From: Plasmodium coatneyi | Lineage: Eukaryota > Apicomplexa > Aconoidasida > Haemosporida > Plasmodiidae | Direction of reading: 5' to 3' | NCBI RefSeq assembly: GCF_001680005.1 | Contig: NC_033556.1 | Coordinates: 806,001 to 870,000, forward strand | Length of the DNA stretch: 64,000 nucleotides | Shown: positions 11,063-22,313 of the stretch, in pieces | Layout of the letters: every line of letters starts with the position of its first letter | Position numbering within the stretch: the stretch's first letter is position 1 | The notes under the pieces: model-generated | What the model was told of the DNA's origin: nothing | The model's database searches: none | What the model saw: the letters and a program-made list of their open reading frames with translations, nothing else | Position numbers and translations under genes: made by a program

Positions 11063-13922
11063 TTATCTAATATAAGGAACTGAATATTCGGATGGATCCT
11101 CCTCCGTTAAGTCAGATTCTGAAGCTAGCGTTGTTGAGTTGTATGCTGAGGAAGAATCATATTCATTCTCCTTATTTAACTTGCGTACTAATGAGCTTCT
11201 TTTTCTTCTATTATTCCTTCCACCTCCTCCAAAGAAGGTGTTACGTAAGTCGGAAAATATAGAAGTATACTAAAAAGAAAGAAAAGGAAATGACAAGGAT
11301 GGGAATGTGTTCGCAGAATGTATATCTACATTACTGCTCGCATTTTAAGCATTCACATTTTTTTTTTTCTACATTCATTTTAACGTTCATTTTTTTACAC
11401 ATTCCATTTTTTTGTACATTTGTTCTATGCATTCATTTTTCACATAGGTAGGAAAATATTAGTAAGCGTTATTATATATATTCCTGTGTTCAGTGTACTT
11501 ACCTTATATAGATAGAAAGCAAGTGCTGGTAATGCTACCCCTGCAACGCCGGCAGCAGCACCACCACCAATAGTGGTACTATCCATTCCGGAAGAGGCAG
11601 GAGCACGTAGGCCGACTAATTGTGCAGATTGAAGTTGCTGTTGCTGTTGTTGTTGTTGTTGCTGTTGCTGAAGTTGCAGACCCCCATGAGTCCCACCATT
11701 TCTTTCTTCACCACCGTCGCTTCCCCCTTTTCCTTCTCCACCAGAGACACCATCCCCACCATCTACCACGGTGTCTCCTAAGTCGAAGTCATCTCCAGCG
11801 GAAGGTTTCTTCGGTGTTGCGGTAGGCTTCTTTCCTTCCCTATCCGCAACTAAAAAATAAAATAACAAAAGTAAATTCAATGTAATACATCTTTCTTTTT
11901 TTTTTCCTTCTTACCTTCTTTTATTTATTTTTTTTTTTCTTTATTATTACTATTTTTTTTTTTATACATCCTTTGGTTGTACTTCCCCCACCTGAGGTGG
12001 TTAAAGTAGCAGGCTATATTGTTGGGTCATTAACCTAGAAAGACCATAAACCTCTACATCCCTAACCCTTTCATTCTGAAATTCTTAAACCATCATTCTA
12101 ACACCCCTAACAACCCACCTACCACCCTTAACAACCCACCTACCACCCCTAACAATCACCTTCCTTCCCTTAGGAAGTACCTTCCTTTATTTTATTTGTC
12201 TTACTTGCTAGCTCCTCTTCAGATTGCGCCTTACGTTGAAGGTCTTCGGGGCACTTCAATTCCTCCGGTGGCCCATATTCCTTCCCCTCCCCATTTTTGT
12301 TGTTAAATTCGGTACAATATTTATCATTGCCAACTCTGTTGCAATTTTGACGTAACTGCGAATATGCTTCCTTAGCTGCCGTGAAGGACTGTTTCCATTT
12401 TTCCCCCTTGCAATATTCACTATACGTCCCTTCCCTCAAAATAGTACTATAGTTATAGTACCAATCAAATAGTTCTTTAGCCTGTGGGAACCTGTCTTTG
12501 TTAATTCCATCGTATATATTATTACATGTGCAACCGGACATGGAACCTTCGAGTGTAGGGTAAATTCTGTTCATAACCATTGAGACGGAACCACTTTTCA
12601 GGTTTCTCTTTATTCTGTCTCCTACCCAATAATAAAAAAGAAGGCACCAGTCATCATTGGATGTAGGGTCCTTTTCTTTCTGTGAACATGCGTAACAATA
12701 GTTTTTTATAATTTTACTGGCATCGTGCTTAATATTGGTGTAGTTGTTCAGGGCCCATTCTACACTGTCCACCGGTTGCCCCATCTGACTTCGTCTACCT
12801 AGATCTATGGAATACTGCATGCCCGCGTCCAGTGCATCGTATATATCCTGTGAGGGTAATTTATTTGAACCGCCTGTCTTCCCCTAAAAATGTAATAAGG
12901 TGAAAATAGAATATATAAGTAACTGCTCTTTCCCCACATATATATATGTGGGTACATTTCCTTCCTTAATTATGTGTACATTTTCCTTAAATAGCGCATA
13001 TGGAGTATTTTATTTATAGTATTTATATATTATGAATGGAAGGAAATGGCCAACCTGTACTGGTGATGCTGCTACACGTTTTGCGGGTGCTGGGGGACAC
13101 TCTATTTTTTTAGGTTGATCATATTCCGGCTTCTCTTTACGTTTCGTATTAAATTCGGTACAATATGCATTTTCGGCAGTTTTGGGGCAAGTTTCTTCTA
13201 GCTGTTCATATGTTGAATGGGCTGTGTCGTAGGAGGTCTTACATTTCTTATTATTACTGCAATATTTATGACAGTCCTCGTTACTGTGTAGCTTACTATA
13301 GTTATAGTACCAGTCGAATAGTTCTTTAGCCTCTTCGAAACGCTCTTTGTTAATATTAGGGTATATATGAGTGCATTGATTCGTGCACTGGACTCCCTTG
13401 AATTTATCATAAATTGCGTTCATAACCATTGAGAATTCGCTTTCTATCCGAATTTTCTCCTTTATTTTTTCACCTAACCAATAATAAAAATAATAGCAGC
13501 GATCATTATCGGACAAAGTACTCATCCACTCCCCCTTCCCTCCCATGCCTTCACATGCGAAACAGTAGTTCTGCACAATTGTACTGGGCAGGTTCTGATC
13601 CATAATACTGTACGTCCCTAATGATGTTTTCACATTCTGTTCCAAATTATTACTGCTCCATCCTCCCCTCCAGGATGTACAGTTCCCTCTTTTTCTTCCT
13701 ATTCCCGCTTTGAATTCATCATATATTTGATCTGAGGGTAACTTATCGAATCTTACACCCTACAAACATAATTAACGGGGAATTGAAATATGTAAGAATG
13801 GATGCATTCCCGCTTAATTCTTATATTGTTATTTCATGTGCGTATAAAATATTGTGTGCACATAATTTATTTGTTCTACATAAGAAAAGTAATGTGTATA
13901 CTCCCTGTGCTGGCTTTGCCAT
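11063..13922 (-). CDS. kir: KIR protein with two tandem PIR modules and a CD99-like segment
   Basis: Exons on the minus strand: 13922-13902 (MAKPAQG), 13759-13055, 12883-12181, 11849-11503, 11269-11063 (TAA). Phases 0, 0, 1 and 0 fit; about 660 residues. Exons 2 and 3 (8-242 and 243-476) are each a full PIR module with the same landmarks: KLPS near the start, NYC.AC, C..FYYW.G, SMVMN.IY, ELFDWYYNYS, YCTEFN and a Pro-rich end. Exon 4 holds the CD99-like segment, a Gln tract and a membrane segment ending LPALAFYLYK. Exon 5 is a basic, Ser/Glu-rich cytoplasmic tail ending YSVPYIR. The 5-exon double-module form is unusual; single-module KIRs are the norm. The exon-1 donor (GGA|GTATAC) is not a perfect consensus. 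It lies upstream of, and in the same direction as, the SICAvar at 9712. Confidence 0.87.
11710..11835 (-). other. CD99-like mimic segment
   Basis: About 42 residues beginning GKKPTATPKKPSAGDDFDL, continuing DTVVDGG and ending DGVSGGEGKGGSDGG. I recognise nearly all of it as primate CD99 extracellular sequence, with two separate CD99 blocks joined. It lies outside the membrane in the predicted topology. Confidence 0.82.
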
Positions 13923-14099
13923 CCTTCCCTATGGTATATTCTTATTATATAATGGATTTATGTTAGAAGGTGTGTTCTTCTCCTACTCCTACAAAATGCA
14001 TATTTAAGGATTCTGCCTGCTTCCCACAGGAATTATAAGGAATAGAGAAATATCAAATTTTCATTTTCCCCCTTTTAAGAATGCGCATTCCTTCACTTT

Positions 14100-14560
14100 C
14101 TAATTATGATTACACACACTACATAAGTACGTGTTAAATCATTAGGAACATTTCATTAAGGTAAGAATAAGAAAAAATATATATACTGGAATATAAGAAT
14201 AAAAGGGAAGTGAAGCCCTTAAAATATTCCTTATACATTTATTTTATTCCTGAACTGTACTCTGCTCTTCATAATACTACATTCCTCTTTACACATTCTT
14301 GTTATTATGTACATAAGAATATAACTTCCTCTTAATAGAAATTTCAGCATACACAATTCATTATAGCGTGCTTTAATAATATTAATGAATTATTAAAAAT
14401 TCTTTATATACATTGTGTAGTTCATGAGCACAGTGTTCTTTCCCCCGTTTGGAATGTGCACATGTACTCATTTATATGCTCAGGGAAGAGTGCACATTTA
14501 CAGAATAAATAAGAGGAGTGTAGTACAAATATATATATTCATTTTGTTCAAAAGAGAGAG
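14100..14560 (-). promoter_or_regulatory. Conserved KIR upstream region
   Basis: Two stretches (about 14100-14190, with 'aattatgattacacacacta' and 'cgtgttaaatcattaggaac', and 14436-14560, with 'tgctcagggaagagtgcaca') recur with the same spacing upstream of the KIR at 44359. Conservation within rapidly changing spacer suggests promoter or leader sequence. Role inferred. Confidence 0.5.
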
Positions 14561-15480
14561 TGAAAATTCTGTTTCTGTTTATGTGCACCATTCCTTATTT
14601 ATTTTTTCCTTCTCCTTTTTCCTTCTTTTTTCTTATATTATTATACTTTTTGTGAGTTGATTCATTGTTATATAACATCTTATTATTGTTATTTGTTCCT
14701 TTCCCTTTAAGGTATAATTCTTCACCTTAAAAAAGGGAAGAATTTAGAATTATGTTCTTTGGATTAGAAAAACTATTTTACACTTAACATTTCTATGGGA
14801 GCTTTCTTATATAGTGCATATACCTATTTTATATTAAGCACTCAACTTTTTTTTTTCACCGTACTTAAGTGCTTATGATTATTTCCTATTGCATATACAC
14901 TTATAAAGGGGAAATGTATGAAGTGAATTTAACTTATTGTGTTTTGTTCGGTGTTTGATACCTTATAAAGAAATATATGGACACATCTGGCACCTTATAC
15001 AATTAGTATCTTCCCTTTTTTTTCCTATCCTATTCTTGCCTGTTTCATATTTATTCTGTGCTAATTACTCGCCCTTCCCCCTCCTTCTAATGAAGGTAAT
15101 ATGTTACTTCCCCTTCCATTCCTTTTCTTCTTTCTTTTCCTTAGGGGAAGTTATTCCTTTCCCATTAGGAAGATTACTTCCTTACAGGAAGGTGATCTTG
15201 CTCATTCTTCCTCAAGAAGGAGAAGGAATATTTTTTTCCTTCCTCAAGGAGGGGATTGTTGTTCAACTCCTTCCTTTCCCTTCCTCCAGGGGAAGGCAAC
15301 GTTCTTCCTTGCCTTCCTTTGCCGTCCTTCCCTCCTTAGACCCTTCCTTCCTTAAATCTTCCTTTCCTCCTCCTTAGACCCCTTCCTTTCCTTCCCTCTT
15401 TAGAGCCTCCTTCCTTTCCTCCACCTTAGACCACTTCCTTTCCTTCCTCCTCCTTAGACCCTACATTCCTTTCTTCATCC

Positions 15481-15722
15481 TTAAAACCTAAACCCGAAAT
15501 CTGAACCTGAACTTCGAACCTGCTCCTCACGAACAAATTCCTTAGGAACATCTTTCTTAGGAACAAAATCTTCCTTCCTAAACCCGGAACTTAAACTCGG
15601 AACCTTTTCCCTAGGAACATCTTCAATAAAAAGCTCTTCACTGGGAACAGGTTCCTTAGGAACCCAATCCTAAGGAACACATAAAATAGGAATATTTTCT
15701 TCAGGAACGAAGTCCTTCTTCT
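15481..15722 (-). pseudogene. Orphan relic of the SICAvar terminal-exon repeat tail
   Basis: The minus strand reads as SICA_C tail repeats: SSGFRKEDFVPKKDVPKE and VPKEPVPSEELFIEDVP, with one in-frame stop near the 5' side. No SICA_C core (IIDIHLEVLDECQKGD) or other SICAvar exon lies beside it; upstream it passes straight into telomere-like heptads. It is a fragment left by recombination or the seed of such a tail. Confidence 0.8.
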
Positions 15723-15724
15723 CT

Positions 15725-16190
15725 GCAACCTTAACCCTAAACCCTAAATCTCGAACCTAAACACTGAACCGTAAAAATTGAAATCTAAACGATGAACCCT
15801 AAAAACTAAGCCCTAAATCATTAACCCTAATCCCTAAAAACTAAACCTTAAACTCTAAACCCTAAACCCTCAACCTTGTAAACCTTAACCGTGTAAACTC
15901 TGAACCCTGAACCCTGAACCGTAAACCCTGAAATCCTAAAACCCTGAATCCTAAACCCTGAAAACTGAACCTTACAACCTGAAAACCTAATCCACGAAGC
16001 CATAAACCCGGAACCTCTAAACTTTAAGTCCCTGAAATATGAACACTGAACCCTAAACCCCTAACCCTAATCCCCGAAGCCCTAAACCCTGAACCCCTAA
16101 ACTTTAAACCCCTGAAATATGAACACTGAACCCCTAAAGCCAAAACCCTGAGCCCTGAACCTTAAAACCGGAACCCTAAACCCTGAAACT
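15725..16190. repeat. Telomere-like heptad array (intergenic)
   Basis: Degenerate repeats of CCCTAAA / CCCTGAA type (aaccctaaaccctgaacc…). Intrachromosomal telomeric sequences of this kind are known from P. knowlesi. It lies next to the SICAvar tail relic. Confidence 0.9.
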
Positions 16191-16219
16191 CTTTTTACCT
16201 GTCCAAAACGTATTCAATT

Positions 16220-16690
16220 TTTAATGCTATGATATAGAAAGAAGGAGGGGGAAAAGAAGGAATGAATGAAGGAAGGAAAGGATGGGTCTAAGGAGAAGGA
16301 AGGAAAAGAGGATCTAAGGAGAAAGGGAAGGAGGATCTAAGGAGGGAAGGAAAGGAAATCTCTAAGGGGGAAAAGAAGGAAGTAGGAGTCTAGGGAAGGA
16401 AGGAAGAAAGGGGATGGTCTAAGGAGGAGGAAGAAAGAAGGGAGATCGTAGGAGGGAAGGAAACGAGAGTTTAAAGAAGAAAGGAAAGGAAGGGGGATCT
16501 AAAGAGCGAGGGATGATCTAAGGAGGGAAGAAATAAGAAGGAATAATCAGGAAAGAATGAATAAGAAGGAAAGAAGGATTTAGAAGGAATAAGAAGGAAA
16601 GAAGGATTTAGAAGGAATAAGAAGGAATAAAAAGGAAAGAAGGAATGAAGAAAAGAAGGAAGGATTATTAATATATAAGAGATAGTGTGT
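16220..16690. repeat. Purine-rich GGAAGGA/AAGGA tract
   Basis: Nearly pure A/G on the plus strand with 'ctaaggaggaaggaaag' phrasing. Short open frames inside it are compositional artefacts. Confidence 0.8.
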
Positions 16691-17366
16691 ATTAACAAAG
16701 GGAGTAATTTAAAAAAATGTAATGTAAATTCTGCATAAATATGCTACTCCTAGTGCACTTAACAGGAGGAGGAAAATGGAAGTAATGGAAGAGAGGACCC
16801 ATTATTACTGAACAGCTATAAATAAAAATGGAAGTGATTTATGATAGAGGGAATATTATTATAAGGGTACGTTTTCTTCGTCTTTATTATTATTAATTTT
16901 TCCCTTATTAGCTCAGTTACTTTTAATATGTATGAATAGTACAATGTACACATTCCTAAAGGGGCGTGTGAAAAAATACTATCTGCATATATACGAGAAG
17001 CATTGCATGTGTATGATCAATTTTTTAAATAAACAATTCCAAAATAACAATTGTGCAATAAGATTTATGCGTATATGTATGGAATGTGTGATTAAAAATT
17101 TTATTTCGTACAAAGGTAAATTTTTATGAATGGAACAGTGAAGGGTGGTGAGGGGTACCAATGTATATTAATAGTAATAATAATAATACTAATAATAGTA
17201 GTAGTAGTTTAGTATTCTAAATGGTTATATAGAAATTATAGAATAGAGTAATAAATATAATGTAGTTTGTGAAAAGCGCAAAACACAGGATCATTTAAGA
17301 TATAAATTTTATTACATATATACGTATAAAAGTTTGCATAAACACATACAAACAATAGCAGTAGCA

Positions 17367-19273
17367 ATGTCACCAGGATCAGCAGGAACAAGGGGTCCAC
17401 TAACGGTAATTTTCTTTTAAACGGTGTATAAGCAAATATTGTGCACACACATAGAGTATTGAATGTATATTACCATGAATACACATGTAGGAGTGCATAG
17501 TGATGTATATATTGCACTTATTTATATTTGTAGTTGAATGACTTAAGGAGTACAGAGTCAGGAAGAATGTATTATAATTTTGAGAACAAGCAAGGTCTCT
17601 GCAGTAATAACCAGCACGCGGATGAGATAGGGAGAAAACTAAAAAGTGAATTAGGGAAGTACACTTGTGTTCAGAAATATGCAGACCACGTAGGTAAAGC
17701 ACTATGCTACATATCTACGAGGAGGGATGAGAAATCGGGGAATTCTGAGCGTTGTAATTTTTTCTATTACTGGATTGGAGGTAAATATTTCGAGGAATCC
17801 ACAGGGGGAGCTGATTTCATGGATTTTATGAATAAAATTTATTGTATATTGGACGAGGTAGGTGTTAAACACAACTGTGAAAAGATGGATATACCTATTG
17901 CCAAACTCACCTTCCACCAAATGAAGAAAATGTATGAATACTACAGAGACTATGAAACTATACAGACGCAGTTACAGAGTAGTGGAGGCCGCTGTACTCA
18001 AGAATATGATCAACACTTGCAGGCTATTCTTACAGCTTATAATGGTGCTCAGGGTATATGTGGCAGTGGAACTCATAGTACGTGGTGCAAGGATTTTCAA
18101 GACATGTTCCAAAAGCAGGAGTATAGGAAACTACTAACGACCCCATGGAAGATAGTAACTGCATCGGATACAGGAGTACTTGCAGCAACAATGCCAGAAT
18201 GGAATCAGTACCAAGTAAGGGAAGTTTATTTTCCCCCTTTTTTTTTTTTTTTTTTTTTTCTCACTTAAATGTGTACCAATATACTAGCATATATATATAT
18301 AAATCACTTTATATGCATATAACACTCTACACATGCACAACATAATGAAAAATACACATATATATTCCTTCCACCTACCACCCATAACAACCGCTCTTTT
18401 CCTCCTCTTCCTGCCAATTCCACATTTGTATAGGAGGAGGAAAGGGGCGACAAGCTCTTTCTCTGTTTGGGTCAATTACCTTCCGAAGTAGTGTATAACA
18501 CGTTCGACAATACGAAGCATGGGTGTAATGATAATCATGAGTCCAGCACAAAGGAAACAAAGAGCGGACTAGAAAGTATATTAGGAGAGTCTGGGGGAAA
18601 TAGAGGTTATGCTGATCTAGTTATAAAAAACTGGTGTCACGCACCTACAATGGAAATAAGAAACTTGTCTCATAAGGAACGTTTTGATTTTTTATATTAT
18701 TGGATAGGATATACCCTATTTGGCCCATCTGAATATGGTGACCAATTCTCCCAAGCTATGAGTGCCGTCTATGGCAAATTGAAAGAACTGAAAACTAGTG
18801 ACGAATGCACCAATTTGTACGATGGTATTAGCAAGGAAATTTTCAATAAGATGAAATTAATATACGATTATTACCATAACTATGAGACCATAGAGAAGTA
18901 CGTGCAGGGTTCCCGAAGTGTTGAACCCCCCTGTACTGATGTATATCACCATTATCTGGGGGAAGTTTCCTCAGTCTATAGTACTATGCATAAATATTGT
19001 AAAGATAGGAATGCTGGTACTGATGGGTGGTGCACAGATTTTAAGAAAATGGCTGAGAAACGTACATATAAAGAATTATTAGAATTAAAATGTTCGTTAA
19101 AACATACATCAGATTGTACAAACATCCCAGTCGCCATATCTTCTGCTGCAGCAGCAATAGCACTACCAACACTTGCTTTCCTTTCATACAAGGTAATTAC
19201 CACAAAACCACAATATATACACACATTTGGAAGTATATAATAATAATAATAGCATTCTATTAAATATATATCC

Positions 19274-19305
<32 letters not shown>

Positions 19306-19626
19306 TAAATATAGGATGAGCTACATTATACATGTACTGCACACATCCATCACTCCCCTTCCCTCCTTTCCTTTCAGTACGGTCTCCTACCTTCCTGGAT
19401 AAGTGACTCTTTTGGGATCAGCAGCAAAAGCAATAATAGACGAAGAAGATCAACAGGCCAAGAACGACACTTTGACTCACTCACAGAAGATGACACCTTA
19501 ACAGAATATTCCACAGAAGGTGCCTCAACCATTGCTTCTGCGGATGAATCTACCGTATTGGGGGGACGAGCACGACCACTTTCTGGAGGGACACAGCAAA
19601 GAAATATAAGTTATGGACGTATGTAA
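17367..19626 (+). CDS. kir: KIR protein with two tandem PIR modules
   Basis: Exons 17367-17405 (MSPGSAGTRGPLT), 17534-18214, 18434-19192, 19378-19626 (TAA); all introns are phase 0; about 575 residues. Exon 2 (14-240) is a PIR module (C.FFYYWIGGKYF, FMNKIYCILDE, Y.YYRDYETI, TWCKDF) without a membrane segment. Exon 3 (241-493) is a second PIR module (FDFLYYWIGYTLFG, MSAVYGKLKEL, YDYYHNYETI, WCTDFK) ending in a membrane segment (ALPTLAFLSYK). Exon 4 is a basic, Ser/Thr/Glu-rich tail ending ISYGRM. Both module exons begin and end in phase 0, so they can be duplicated or lost without breaking the frame. No CD99-like exon is present. The frame stays open past the stop for 27 more codons that look like a second KIR tail. 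Confidence 0.87.
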
Positions 19627-19710
19627 TGTAATACAACATCCACAAGGAGAGGAACAAATAATGGAAGACCAGGAAACAGGAACAGAAATATTGGTTATCG
19701 ACGTATGTAA
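19627..19710 (+). pseudogene. Second KIR tail in frame behind the stop codon
   Basis: Directly after TAA at 19624-19626 the same frame continues for 27 codons (…STRRGTNNGRPGN…NIGYRRM) to another TAA. The reading is typical of KIR C-termini elsewhere in the window (TSTRRGTNN compare TRKGKGTNN, NIGYRRM compare NIRYQSM). It is either an old tail cut off by a new stop or a tail duplication. Confidence 0.75.
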
Positions 19711-21614
19711 TGTAACATCGTATATGTAACAACACACATCACATTGTGGAACACACACATTGTGTGTGTGGAATGTAAAACGTCACATGGTAATGTAACA
19801 CATTTGGAATGTAATGTTCCCTTCCCGAAGAGGAGCATAAATAACCGCACGGAATTCATACAATCCAAAAACAGATTGATATTTCTTTCTTTCCTTCTTT
19901 TTTTATTTTTTTTTTTGTATTGTACGAAAGTGTTTACATGTTAATGTGTAATCACAATATAAGCCGGGAAAAAAAAAAAATTTTCTTCCCCACTTTATTC
20001 TGACTTGTTTGGTGAATTTTTTTTACTGAAGATGCGAAATCATTATTCATTCTGTAATAAATATTTCTATCGTCATAAATTTTTTTCGTCTTTTTAAATC
20101 CATGAATATTTCTTTGAAGAGGTCAGCACCTTTTTTCTTTTTTCGCGCCCCGTTTGGAGTATTCCTTTCCCTTCATGCAGAGTTATACAAATGAAAGAAA
20201 AAACGCTGTTTCAAAAAAATATCCGTCTACCCTTCTAAAATTAAAAAAAAAAAAAAAAGAATGGGGCAAGTGTACACACAAAATAGAAAGCGGGGGAAGC
20301 ACAACAACCAAAAGAAAGGAAGCAACCAGCCAAAAAAAAAAATTGACAAAAAAAAGAAATTGTCCAAAGAAAAAATGCCCTAATATAAATATTGTCACAC
20401 AGAAAAAATGGCTAAAAAAATTGTCCAAAAAATTGCCCTAATATAAATTTTGTTACACAGAAAAAATTGCACAAAAAAAAAAGAAATATTATCCGTCTAC
20501 CCCTCTAAAATTTAAAAAAAAAAAAAAAAGATAATAGAACAAATAAACGGGGTAACCTCGAACAAGCGCAAAAGGATGTTAGTCAAATGCAGGCCTACTG
20601 CGGAGTGGTTTCAAAATAACATCTTTTGCCAAGCGCATGTAAAAAAATGCAGAGTACAGTTCATACAAATCCAGGTGTTGGGCGTCGTATCCTAATTCAC
20701 CACACTATTACGCTTTATGCTTTGTGAGGGGTCCCCTTCGTGGATCCACCTCCCCGTTCTGCTTTTTTTTCTTCCTCGTGGACTGCATGAGGATGGGTGG
20801 AATATTTTATCTGCACGACTGCCCATTAGATGAACCTTGATCTGCGAGGCGACAACGTAATTCCGCGGGAACAGAAGGATGATACACACATATGTGTGGT
20901 CACAAGCATGTGCACATATGTGTATACGTATGCGCATTTGTACAGGTATGTGCTCGTGGTTTTTCCCCCCTATTGCCAAGTTGAACGCTTGCGTAGTCAC
21001 TTAAGGAGGTAAGCATGGGACATTTCTCCCCAGCGGGAAAGACCTCTTCACTGCTGCGTGTGTTCGAATAATTTCCACCCCACTCTACCCATGTCGACAT
21101 CAAGGTTACAACTTATTAAAGTACATACTTTACACCAAAATGTCCAAAAATGGATGGGTAGCAACCCAAACCTGGCTCTACAGGCCTCTATCAGAGTAGT
21201 GCCATTTCATGGCAGTATACATTTTATACAATTCCTGTACAATTTCTTGCCTACGCTTTCCTTTTTGAGCAATGCGCAAAGTACGTTCTTTCCCATTTTG
21301 CCCATATATGGTCACCGGAACCTTCAGTCTTTACTTTAATTCATCAGCACTACCAAAGAATATACAATATTTTTCTCGCGGACACGAAAATGGGAACAAA
21401 CCATTAGTGCGTTCCGCGTGTGTTTACATGTATTCACCTTATTAATGCATTTTATATCTACGCGCTCCTGTTTAAGCTCATTGTACAACAAAAGAGCGAA
21501 CTTAAAATGCGGAATAAAAAAAGGGGTATGAACACAAAAAATGGATATCATACTCTGCGCAGTGTTGTACGTATTCATTTTATGAAATAAACAAAAAAGA
21601 AAGTGAGCCCCTCC

Positions 21615-21890
21615 TTTTTTTTTTGGACAATTTTTTTTGCAATTTTTTCTCTGTGACAAATTTTTATATTAGGGCATTTTTTTTTTCTTTGGACAACTTT
21701 TTTTTGCAATGTTCTGTGACAAATTTTATATTAGGGCATTTCTTTTTTGGACAATTTTTTCTGCAATTTTCCTTTGACACGTTTTTTATGACAAATTAAT
21801 ATTAATGCATTCTTTTTTGGCTAATATTATACTTGCAATTTTTTCTGTGTGACAAATTTATATTTAGGGCATTTTTTTGCACAAATTTAT
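21615..21890. repeat. AT-rich ~48-bp spacer repeat
   Basis: Four to five copies of a unit reading roughly 'ggacaattttttttgcaa' then 'ctgtgtgacaaatttatatt' and 'agggcatt'. The family recurs at 20380-20480 (inverted), 34795-34930 and 50215-50660, always 3' of SICAvar genes. Confidence 0.85.
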
Positions 21891-22042
21891 TAAGTTAAGA
21901 AAAGTTATTGACGTAAAAACTTGTGCAAAAAAATGAATGAACATATTGCACCTTTACTAAAAAAAATTTACCAGCAGGTCAGTTAAGTGAAAAAATTTAC
22001 CAAAAAAATCAGAATAAAGTGGAAAAAAAAATTTTTCTTCTT

Positions 22043-22090
22043 CCACTTATATCACGTATGCATTAACCTAAACAATTTAATACACAAAAC
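22043..22090 (-). promoter_or_regulatory. Conserved 3'-flank motif of SICAvar genes
   Basis: Copy of the motif (…cttatatcacg…aaacaatttaatacacaaaac) at the usual place downstream of a SICAvar stop. Role inferred only from conservation. Confidence 0.45.
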
Positions 22091-22313
22091 AAAAAAAAAA
22101 AAAAAAAAGGAATAAAAAGAAAACTATTTATTACACCGTAAACCAGAAAACTGAACTTTGAACATTTCCTTAGGAAAATCTTCCGTAGGAAAAAAGTCTT
22201 TCCTCCATAAACCCTAAACCGTAAAATTCAATCCTGAACCTGTTCCCTAGGGAACATTTTCGTTAGCAAGAAAGTCTTCCTCCCTAAACCCGGAACCTGA
22301 ACTTTGAACCTCC

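Larger units (their letters stand above)
13923..17366. other. Spacer between divergent KIR genes
   Basis: No gene seen. 14100-14190 and 14436-14560 are repeated upstream of another KIR (44545-44630, 44943-45060). 15110-15480 is built of TTCCTT-type repeats. Then come a SICAvar tail relic, a heptad array (15725-16190) and a purine-rich tract (16220-16680). The 3' end (16900-17366) is AT-rich and presumably holds the start region of the KIR at 17367. Confidence 0.65.
19711..22313. other. Convergent spacer between KIR and SICAvar
   Basis: No gene seen. AT-rich spacer repeats lie in opposite orientations at 20380-20480 and 21615-21890. Between them, 20560-21060 is richer in G+C and of unknown role, and 21100-21560 is repeated at 34300-34760. 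The copies of 'actttattctgactt' (19995) and 'cagaataaagtgg' (22010) face each other. Past the SICAvar stop, 22140-22313 still holds decayed copies of its tail repeat. Confidence 0.65.

Noticed and set aside
14937..15377. 146-codon open frame
   Set aside because: Phe/Pro/Leu-rich translation of TTCCTT repeats, without splice context or relation to KIR or SICAvar.
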